In this document: piece by piece, positions 49,918-56,549 of the stretch
How the letters are laid out: every line of letters starts with the position of its first letter
Numbering within the stretch: the stretch's first letter is position 1
NCBI GenBank assembly: GCA_038237665.1
Contig: JBBRYK010000007.1
Span: 1-64,000 of the forward strand
Length of the DNA stretch: 64,000 nucleotides
Origin: JBBRYK01 sp038237665
GTDB lineage: Bacteria > Actinomycetota > Thermoleophilia > Gaiellales > Gaiellaceae
Direction of reading: 5' to 3'
Translations under genes and position numbers: made by a program
Notes under the pieces: generated by a model
Databases searched by the model: none
The model's input: the letters and a program-made list of their open reading frames with translations, nothing else
Told to the model about the DNA's origin: nothing

Positions 49918-51330
49918 ATGTTCCATTCCCTCCGATTCCGGCTGCCGGCGCTCTCGCTGGCGGGCATCGCCCTGGCCGGCATCGTCACGACGGGGATCGC
50001 GATCAAGCTCTACCAGGTCTACACGCATGATCAGTCGCTGCGGGAGCTGAAGCGCGAGGCAACCGGCCTCACGCGGCTCTACTCCGAACAGGCGAAGAAC
50101 GCGAGTGACGAGCACAAGCGGTCGCCGGACTTCGCCGCGGCGGAGCTCGAGGCCGCCACGGGGGACAGGCTGTTCTACTGGGGCATCCCGATCTTCCCGG
50201 GGCAGAAGTCCGGCCTGCGCCAGTTGCCGGAGGCAACGCTCGACCGCGACGCGGTTCAGCGTGGCGAAGTGATCACCTTCGAGTTCAACCCCGGCAAGTA
50301 CTTTCCCAAGGAGCCGGGCTTCGACAGGGACTTTCTCGCCGTCGCGAACCCGCTCTTCCTCGGCGGCCAGGGGCCGCCGTTCGGGGCGCTCGTCGTCGCG
50401 ACGCCGAAGACCAAGCTGACGCACCAGTGGGTGACGCTGCTCGGCCTGCTCTCGGTCTCGCTGCTCGGGGGAATCGCGGTCGCGGGCGGGCTCGCCGTCT
50501 ACCTCTCGCGGCGGATCATCAAGCCCGTGCTGGGGCTTTCCAAGGCCGCCGACGAGGTCGCCAAGGGCAACTATGCCGTGGCCATCCCGCAGGTGCCCGG
50601 TGGGGGCGAGATCCAGCACCTGACGGAACGTTTCGGCGAGATGGCCGCTCGGCTGGCCGAGTCCGAACGTCTCGAGCGGAACTTCCTGATGACGGTCTCG
50701 CACGAGCTGCGCACGCCATTGACCGCGATCCGCGGCCACGTCGACGCGCTCCGTGAAGGGCTGGCGGACGACCCGGGGGCGCGCGACGAGTCGCTCGGCG
50801 TGATCGCGCTCGAGTCGAACCGGCTCGCGCGGCTCGTCGGCGACGTGCTCGACCTGGCGAAGCTCGATGCCCGCCGCTTCACCGTCCTCCAGGAAGAAGT
50901 CGACATGGAGCGCCTCCTCGACCAGGCGTACTCCTCGTTCTCCGAGGAGGCAAGGCGTCGCGGCATCGATTACCGCTGCGATGTCGGGGCCAGGCCGGTG
51001 ATCGTCTCCGACGGCGACCGTGTCCTGCAGATCATCTCCAACCTGCTCTCGAACGCCTTCAAGTGGACGCCCGACGGCGGCCGCGTCGAGCTCTCGCTGG
51101 CGGCCGAGAACGGGAGCGTCTCGGTTGCGGTCGACGACACGGGCCCGGGGATCGGGGCGCAGGAGCGCGAGCACATCTTCCGGCCGTTCTGGTCGAAGGA
51201 CGGCGGGGGCGGGACCGGGCTCGGCCTGGCGGTTGCCCGTGAGTTGGCCGTCGCGCTCGGCGGGCGCATCGAGCTGGTCAGCGAGCCCGGCCAGGGCAGC
51301 CGCTTCGAGCTCGTCCTGCCTTCGGGCTGA
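49918..51330 (+). CDS. Sensor histidine kinase of the adjacent two-component system
   Basis: 470 aa: membrane helix 1 (about 10-30), an outer sensor domain (about 31-170), helix 2 (about 178-200), HAMP (RRIIKPVLGLSKAADEVAKG), HisKA with FLMTVSHELRTPLTAIRGH (His near residue 264) and HATPase_c with NLLSNAFKWTPDGG, DDTGPGIG and GGTGLGLAVARELA. Phosphorylates the upstream regulator. The signal is unknown; the nearby secreted and glycoside-hydrolase genes suggest an envelope role. Confidence 0.95.
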   Translation: MFHSLRFRLPALSLAGIALAGIVTTGIAIKLYQVYTHDQSLRELKREATGLTRLYSEQAKNASDEHKRSPDFAAAELEAATGDRLFYWGIPIFPGQKSGLRQLPEATLDRDAVQRGEVITFEFNPGKYFPKEPGFDRDFLAVANPLFLGGQGPPFGALVVATPKTKLTHQWVTLLGLLSVSLLGGIAVAGGLAVYLSRRIIKPVLGLSKAADEVAKGNYAVAIPQVPGGGEIQHLTERFGEMAARLAESERLERNFLMTVSHELRTPLTAIRGHVDALREGLADDPGARDESLGVIALESNRLARLVGDVLDLAKLDARRFTVLQEEVDMERLLDQAYSSFSEEARRRGIDYRCDVGARPVIVSDGDRVLQIISNLLSNAFKWTPDGGRVELSLAAENGSVSVAVDDTGPGIGAQEREHIFRPFWSKDGGGGTGLGLAVARELAVALGGRIELVSEPGQGSRFELVLPSG

Positions 51331-51349
51331 GAGGCTCAGGAACAGGCCT

Positions 51350-51355
51350 TACCCT
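51350..51355 (+). promoter_or_regulatory. Leaderless -10 box (TACCCT)
   Basis: TACCCT ends 7 nt before the ATG at 51363. Confidence 0.45.
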
Positions 51356-51362
51356 TACGGGT

Positions 51363-52259
51363 ATGGAGCCTGCCGGCGTTCTGGTGTTGCCGCGCCGTTC
51401 GAGTCTCCGCGCGACGGTCGCCGCCCTGCGGCCGAAGCAGTGGTCGAAGAACCTGCTCGTCTTTGCGGGGATCATCTTCGCCGCGAAGCTCGGGGATGTC
51501 CACCGCTGGCTCGAGGCGATCACTGCCTTTGTCGCCTACTGCGGCGCTTCGAGCGCCGCCTACCTCGTCAACGACGTTCTCGACGCGGAGTCCGACCGAC
51601 TTCATCCGGTCAAGCGGAACCGTCCGATCGCCCGCGGGGAGCTCTCTCCGAGGGGCGCCCTTGCGACGGCGGCGGCGCTCACGGTCGGCTCCCTGATCAT
51701 CGTCGGCGCCTTCGACTGGTGGTCGGTTGCCTACCTCGCCGGTTTCCTCGTGCTCCAGGCCGCGTACTCGATTCGCCTGAAGCACGTCGTCCTGATCGAC
51801 GTGATGGCGATCGCCGCGCTCTTCGTCGTGCGAGCCGCCGCGGGAGCGCAGATCGTCGACGTCCCTATCTCGCCGTGGCTGCTCCTCTGTACCGCGCTGC
51901 TCGCCCTCTTCCTCGCCCTGGCGAAACGGCGTGCCGAGCTTGTGCTCGTGGACGCCGATGCGACGCCGGGCCGGCGGGTGCTGGAGGGGTACTCGCTCCC
52001 CCTGGTCGATCAGCTGGTGTCGGTCGTCGCGGCCTCCGCCGTGATCGCCTACTCGCTCTACACGTTCAACGCGCGGTCTTCACACGCGCTGATGGCGACG
52101 ATCCCCTTCGTCCTCTTCGGCATCTTCCGGTACCTGTTGCTCATCCACCGCCACGACCTCGGCGAGGAGCCGGAGAGCGTGCTCCTGACCGACGTGCCGA
52201 TCCTGCTCGCGGTGGCCGGCTGGGCCGTCACCGCCGCGATTATCCTGCTGGAGACGTAG
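51363..52259 (+). CDS. UbiA-family decaprenyl-phosphate phosphoribosyltransferase-like protein
   Basis: A 298-aa polytopic prenyltransferase with about nine helices. LRPKQWSKNLLVFAG near the start and the first Asp-rich motif NDVLDAESDRLHPVKRNRPIA match DPPR synthase (Rv3806c-like), which makes decaprenylphosphoryl phosphoribose, the precursor of decaprenylphosphoryl arabinose. Finding it outside mycolic-acid bacteria suggests an arabinose- or ribose-containing envelope polymer. Its end overlaps the convergent membrane gene by 20 bp. Confidence 0.82.
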   Translation: MEPAGVLVLPRRSSLRATVAALRPKQWSKNLLVFAGIIFAAKLGDVHRWLEAITAFVAYCGASSAAYLVNDVLDAESDRLHPVKRNRPIARGELSPRGALATAAALTVGSLIIVGAFDWWSVAYLAGFLVLQAAYSIRLKHVVLIDVMAIAALFVVRAAAGAQIVDVPISPWLLLCTALLALFLALAKRRAELVLVDADATPGRRVLEGYSLPLVDQLVSVVAASAVIAYSLYTFNARSSHALMATIPFVLFGIFRYLLLIHRHDLGEEPESVLLTDVPILLAVAGWAVTAAIILLET

Positions 52260-53343
52260 CCGGTCTCAGCCGCGGGAGCCGCCGTGGCGCGAAAAGCAGG
52301 ACGCAGGGAGCGAGAAAGATCGCGACGCGCACGAATCCCTGCGTCTGCGGCGAGGCGAACTGGGGCACCGTCTGCAGCGCGAGATAGGTCGCGACGGTCC
52401 AGACCGGAAGCGCGTGGCGCGAGCCGACGAGGTCGTAGACGAAGCCGCCGAGGACGAGGCCCGGCGTGTAGTAGGTGAAGGTGGCAGGGTCGAGCGCGAG
52501 CCGGGCGCCGACGGCGAGCAGGAGCGCGAGCGTCCAGCGGCCGCGCGCGACGGCGAAGCCGGCGAGTGCGAGCCCGAGGCCGATCTGCAGAGGGCGCAGC
52601 CAGTGCGGCGTCATCAACGCGTCCACTCTGAGCGCCCTCAGGCCGGAGGCGGCGTCGTTGACCTGGTTGACGCGCAACGCGCCGATCGTTCTCGAGTCTC
52701 CGAGAAGGAAGGGGAGCCAGGCGACGGCCGCGAGCCCGACGGCGAGCGACCCTGCGCGTAGCGCGGCACGTCGGGGGAAGCAGAAGAGCAGCGGCAGCAG
52801 CAGGACGCCCCAGGTCTTGCCGGCGATCGCGAGGCCGACCGCGGCGGCAGCAAGGTAGGGCCTCCGGGTAGCGACCGCGAACACCGCGACTGCTGCCGCG
52901 GCCAGGACGATGACGTCGTCGAGGTGGGCAACCGGGCCGGCCGCCTCGATCCAGACGTGGAGAAACAGCAGCCCCCCGGCCAACGTCGTCATGGCTGTCG
53001 TTCGATCGACCGCACCGCGGACCGCCACTGCCGCCCGCTCGAGCAGGAGGACGATCGCAGGCCCGAGGGCGCACATGAACACCTCGGCGGCCAGCCGGCC
53101 GTCGCCCGGGAAGAGGCGGAAGAGGCCGGCGAGCACGACGCTCAGCGGCCCCATGTGCAGCTCGGGGTAGGCGGCAAAGAGGTGGAGGCCGCCGGGGGCG
53201 TCCAGGCCTCGAGCGTGCCGGCCGACTAGCAGGTCGCTGGCCTGGACGAAGTAGTGCCAGTCGCCGCCGCGGAGGAATGCCCGGTCGGCAAACAGGTACG
53301 CGACGTAGGCCCAGAGGATCAGGTGGCGCGCACGAACGAACAC
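52240..53343 (-). CDS. Polytopic membrane glycosyltransferase-like protein (GT-87/DUF2029-like)
   Basis: 367 aa with about ten hydrophobic helices. An early outer loop has DWHYFVQASDLLVG and LHLFAAYPELHMGPL, resembling polyprenol-phosphate-sugar-dependent GT-C enzymes, whose catalytic acidic residue lies in the first outer loop (for example GDWHYF). Family assignment is tentative. Being next to a DPPR synthase-like gene fits a role in using lipid-linked pentose or mannose outside the membrane. GTG start. Confidence 0.6.
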   Translation of the reverse strand: MFVRARHLILWAYVAYLFADRAFLRGGDWHYFVQASDLLVGRHARGLDAPGGLHLFAAYPELHMGPLSVVLAGLFRLFPGDGRLAAEVFMCALGPAIVLLLERAAVAVRGAVDRTTAMTTLAGGLLFLHVWIEAAGPVAHLDDVIVLAAAAVAVFAVATRRPYLAAAAVGLAIAGKTWGVLLLPLLFCFPRRAALRAGSLAVGLAAVAWLPFLLGDSRTIGALRVNQVNDAASGLRALRVDALMTPHWLRPLQIGLGLALAGFAVARGRWTLALLLAVGARLALDPATFTYYTPGLVLGGFVYDLVGSRHALPVWTVATYLALQTVPQFASPQTQGFVRVAIFLAPCVLLFAPRRLPRLRPATSPAG

Positions 53344-53382
53344 CAGGGCTCAGATATCGGCGGCTTCGCGCCGCCTCCTGAG

Positions 53383-53856
53383 TCAGGCGCCGGTGTGGCG
53401 GTGCGGAACCTGGTAGAGGTCGGGCTCGTCCTCGGCGGCGAGCATGCTCTCGATCCGCGCCAGGCGGTCGTCGATGCCCCGCCAGCCCGAGGCGATCAGG
53501 TCGACGAGTAGCGCGAGGTCGTCGACGCGTGCATGGCGCTCGGTGACGAGATCGGTCTCGATCCGTTCCAGGCGGCGAATCGCCTGGGCGCTCAGGCCGC
53601 GCGCCTCCGCGAGCTGGCGGGCGACCGGGAGCGTCTCGGCTCTGATCCCTTCCCGAACGGCGCTTCCGACCCGCTCGGGCAGCACCGATTCGAACTCGGC
53701 CGTCGTCAGCGCCAGCGACTCCATCTGCGCTCGGGCCCGCTCCAGCACGACGTCTGCGGCCGCCGGGTCGTTCCGCTCCCCTTCGGCCTGCGCGAGCCGC
53801 CGCATGGCCCGCCCGATCGACACTTCGTCCACGGAGTCCGACGGTAGCGTTGGCAT
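53383..53856 (-). CDS. Helical coiled-coil hypothetical protein
   Basis: 157 aa, almost entirely helical, rich in Ala, Glu, Arg and Leu, with heptad patterns (ARQLAEARGLSAQAIRRLER and WRGIDDRLARIESML). No domain recognised; probably a cytosolic oligomer or adaptor. ATG 53856 is preferred: starting ten codons upstream would place the N-terminus inside the structured repeat. Confidence 0.6.
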   Translation of the reverse strand: MPTLPSDSVDEVSIGRAMRRLAQAEGERNDPAAADVVLERARAQMESLALTTAEFESVLPERVGSAVREGIRAETLPVARQLAEARGLSAQAIRRLERIETDLVTERHARVDDLALLVDLIASGWRGIDDRLARIESMLAAEDEPDLYQVPHRHTGA

Positions 53857-53865
53857 CGGATGTAG

Positions 53866-53971
53866 GCATGGGGGAAACCCCACCATGTTTCCCCCATGAG
53901 CCCCCTTCTTCTTGCCGTGGCAGGGAAGCTCTCGCTCTTGGGCTCCCGCCGGAGCAAGTCCGGCTCCGCCC
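53866..53971. repeat. Structured intergenic repeat, copy B
   Basis: Homologous to 21567-21667. Hairpin 1 has a perfect 12-bp stem (53867-53878 with 53887-53898, loop CCCACCAT). Hairpin 2 has GCCGGA/TCCGGC (53948-53953 with 53959-53964) inside GGGC/GCCC (53940-53943 with 53968-53971). Compared with copy A, two base pairs of stem 1 change on both sides. Copy B lies between divergent genes, so it is not simply a terminator. Confidence 0.75.
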
Positions 53972-54046
53972 GCATCGGTGGGTGGCAGGAAGTGCTGTAG
54001 ACCGACTCCCCCCGGGAGCTACCGCCGTTGAGAGCAGTTCGTCTTC

Positions 54047-54052
54047 TACTCT
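54047..54052 (+). promoter_or_regulatory. Leaderless -10 box of queA (TACTCT)
   Basis: TACTCT ends 6 nt before the GTG at 54059, with no ribosome binding site. Confidence 0.5.
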
Positions 54053-54058
54053 CGGGCT

Positions 54059-55003
54059 GTGGAAACCTCGGAGCTGGACTACGAGCTTCCGCCGGAGTTG
54101 ATCGCGCAGCGCCCAGTCGAGCCGCGGGATGCCTCGCGTCTGCTCGTCTACGAGCGGGCGACGGGCTCGGTCAGGCACCGGCGGGTCTCGGAGCTTCCGT
54201 CGGAGCTCGAGCCCGATGAGCTCGTGGTCGTCAACGACACGCGCGTCCTGCCCGCGCGGCTGCGGCTCCGGCGGCCGGGTGGCGGCGAGGCCGAGGTGCT
54301 GCTGCTGGAGCGGGTTGGGCCGGACGGGCTGTGGGAGGGGCTCGCGCGGCCGACGCGCCGGCTGCGCTCCGGTCAGCGCCTCGGGCCCGTCGAGCTGATC
54401 GAGCATCTCGGCGAAGGGAGATGGCGACTGCGCCTCGAGGGCGAGCCGGCCGGGGAAGCTCCGCTGCCGCCGTACATCACCGAGCGGCCGACCGATCCTG
54501 GGCGGTACCAGACCGTGTACGCGGACGAGGCGGGCTCGGCGGCGGCACCGACGGCGGGGCTCCACTTCACGCCGGAGTTGCTGGGCAGCCTGGAGGTCGA
54601 GCGGGTCACCCTCCACGTCGGGCTCGACACGTTCCGGCCGCTGACGGCCGAACGCATCGAGGACCACGAGCTCCACGGAGAGCGCTACTCGGTCGCACCC
54701 GAGGCGTGGGAGCGGATCAGGACGGCTCGGCGTGTGCTGGCCGTCGGAACGACGACGCTGCGCGTGCTCGAATCGCTGGCCCGGGGGGCGCCGCCCGAGG
54801 GGCGTACGGACCTTTTCGTCACCCCCGGCTTCGAGTTCCGGCGCGTGGACTCGCTGCTGACGAACTTCCACCTGCCGCGGTCGACGCTCCTGGCGCTCGT
54901 GATGGCCTTCGCCGGCGTGGAGGAGACGCGGCGCCTGTACGGCCTGGCGGTCGAGGAGCGTTACCGCTTCTACTCGTTCGGTGACGCCATGCTGATCCGC
55001 TGA
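54059..55003 (+). CDS. queA: S-adenosylmethionine:tRNA ribosyltransferase-isomerase QueA
   Basis: 314 aa. It transfers the ribosyl part of SAM to preQ1 in tRNA, forming epoxyqueuosine. Family segments: DYELPPELIAQRPVEPRDASR at the start, VVNDTRVLPARL (about 58-69), the TAGLHFTPELL core (about 165-175), LHVGLDTFRPL and TNFHLPRSTLLALVMAFAG (about 263-281). GTG start at a leaderless promoter. tgt follows 89 nt later. Confidence 0.95.
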   Translation: METSELDYELPPELIAQRPVEPRDASRLLVYERATGSVRHRRVSELPSELEPDELVVVNDTRVLPARLRLRRPGGGEAEVLLLERVGPDGLWEGLARPTRRLRSGQRLGPVELIEHLGEGRWRLRLEGEPAGEAPLPPYITERPTDPGRYQTVYADEAGSAAAPTAGLHFTPELLGSLEVERVTLHVGLDTFRPLTAERIEDHELHGERYSVAPEAWERIRTARRVLAVGTTTLRVLESLARGAPPEGRTDLFVTPGFEFRRVDSLLTNFHLPRSTLLALVMAFAGVEETRRLYGLAVEERYRFYSFGDAMLIR

Positions 55004-55092
55004 ATCGGCACGATGACGTCACACATGCGTACGAAATTGCTCGATAGCGTTCCGGTAGGGGACTCGCGCGCCCCCCAGTGGGGGTTGGGGGG

Positions 55093-56220
55093 ATGACGAC
55101 CTCGGGCACGTTCGAGATCGTTGCCACAGATGGCAACGCGAGAGCCGGCGTACTGCACACGAATCACGGCGACCTGCCGACGCCGGCGTTCATGCCGGTG
55201 GGCACGAAGGGCACCGTCAAGGGGATCCACCCCGACGAGCTGCACGAACTGGGCGCGCACATCCTCCTGGGCAACACCTACCACCTGCATTTCCGTCCCG
55301 GAGCCGATCTGATCGCCGAGCTCGGCGGCCTGCACGCCTTCATGGCGTGGGACGGCCCGATCCTGACCGACTCCGGCGGCTTCCAGGTCTTCTCGCTTCG
55401 CGACACGCTGCTCGCCCTGGACGACGACAGCGTGACCTTCCGCTCGGTCTACGACGGCACGGCAACGCGCTTTACGCCTGAGCTTGCCGCCGAGGTTCAG
55501 GCGAAGCTCGGCTCCGACATCGCCATGTGCCTGGACGTCTGCCGCCAGGCGGGTTGCTCCCAGGCCGAGCTCGCGGACGCGGTGCGGATCACGACCAACT
55601 GGGCCCGGCGGCAGCGCCGGGCGCCCCGTGCTCCGGGTCAGCTCCTCTTCGGAATCGCCCAGGGCGCCTCCGACCGGGAGCTCCGCCGCCGTTCGCTCGA
55701 GGAGATCATCGAGCTCGATTTCGACGGCCATGCCCTCGGCGGCCTGTCGGTCGGCGAGCCTCGTGAGGCGACCTTCGAGACGGTCGCCTGGTCGGCGCCG
55801 CTCCTGCCCGCCGACAGGCCGCGCTACTTCATGGGCATCGGCGACCCCGAGGGCATCCTCGAGGTGATCGAACGCGGCGTCGACATGTTCGACTGCGTGC
55901 TACCGACGCGGCTCGGCCGCACCGGCTCCGCGCTGACCTGGGAGGGCCGCCTCAATCTTCGCAACGCCCGCTTCGCACGCGATCCGCGCCCTCTCCAGGA
56001 AGACTGCGATTGTCCAGCCTGCGCGAGCTTCTCCCGGGCCTACCTCAGGCACCTCGTCAACCAGGAGGAACTGCTCGGCCTGCGCCTCCTCAGCCTGCAC
56101 AACCTGCGCTTCCTCCTCGACCTGACCGCACGTGCCCGGGAAGCTGTCGTCTCGGGCAAGCTGGCATCCTTCAAGGCTGAAGCGCTCGACCGCCTCACGC
56201 CGAGCCAGGTATCCGCATGA
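55093..56220 (+). CDS. tgt: tRNA-guanine transglycosylase
   Basis: 375-aa TIM-barrel enzyme that exchanges guanine 34 of tRNA for preQ1 on the path to queuosine. Catalytic features: GPILTDSGGFQVFSL (nucleophilic/recognition Asp), FGIAQGASDRELR, GHALGGLSVGE, VDMFDCVLPTRLGRTG and the zinc-binding CDCPACASFSRAYLRHL. Start at 55093 (after GGGGTTGGGGGG) rather than 55078. Its stop overlaps yajC (ATGA). Confidence 0.96.
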   Translation: MTTSGTFEIVATDGNARAGVLHTNHGDLPTPAFMPVGTKGTVKGIHPDELHELGAHILLGNTYHLHFRPGADLIAELGGLHAFMAWDGPILTDSGGFQVFSLRDTLLALDDDSVTFRSVYDGTATRFTPELAAEVQAKLGSDIAMCLDVCRQAGCSQAELADAVRITTNWARRQRRAPRAPGQLLFGIAQGASDRELRRRSLEEIIELDFDGHALGGLSVGEPREATFETVAWSAPLLPADRPRYFMGIGDPEGILEVIERGVDMFDCVLPTRLGRTGSALTWEGRLNLRNARFARDPRPLQEDCDCPACASFSRAYLRHLVNQEELLGLRLLSLHNLRFLLDLTARAREAVVSGKLASFKAEALDRLTPSQVSA

Positions 56221-56531
56221 ACAGTGGCTTCTTTGTCCTCATCCTGATCGTGTTCCTGCTGATCTGGCTGTTCCTGATCAGGCCACAGCGGCGACGCCAG
56301 AACAGCCAGCTGACGATGCAGGACACGCTGGACGTCGGTGACGAGGTCGTGACGGCCGGTGGCATGTACGGAACGATCACCGCGGTCGACGAGGACGAGG
56401 TCGCCGTCCAGGTCGCCGACGGCGTCGTCGTGCGCATCGCCCGGCGCGCAATAGCGGGCGTTATCCCCCCGGAGGAAGACGAGGCGGAGGAACCCGGGCA
56501 GCCCGAGCCAGAGCGCGCAAACCAAAGCTAA
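56217..56531 (+). CDS. yajC: Preprotein translocase subunit YajC
   Basis: 104 aa: one N-terminal membrane helix (about 3-20, FFVLILIVFLLIWLFLI), the conserved RPQRRRQ patch, then a small beta-rich domain (LDVGDEVVTAGGMYGTITAVDEDEVAVQ) and an acidic tail. It works with SecDF in protein export. ATGA overlap with tgt; 18 nt before secDF. Confidence 0.95.
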   Translation: MNSGFFVLILIVFLLIWLFLIRPQRRRQNSQLTMQDTLDVGDEVVTAGGMYGTITAVDEDEVAVQVADGVVVRIARRAIAGVIPPEEDEAEEPGQPEPERANQS

Positions 56532-56549
56532 GCTGAGCGTCGCAAAATC

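Noticed and set aside
52058..54871. A 937-aa minus-strand open frame covering several genes
   Set aside because: Low-complexity Arg/Pro/Ala composition and overlap with recognisable genes in other frames show it is a shadow frame.
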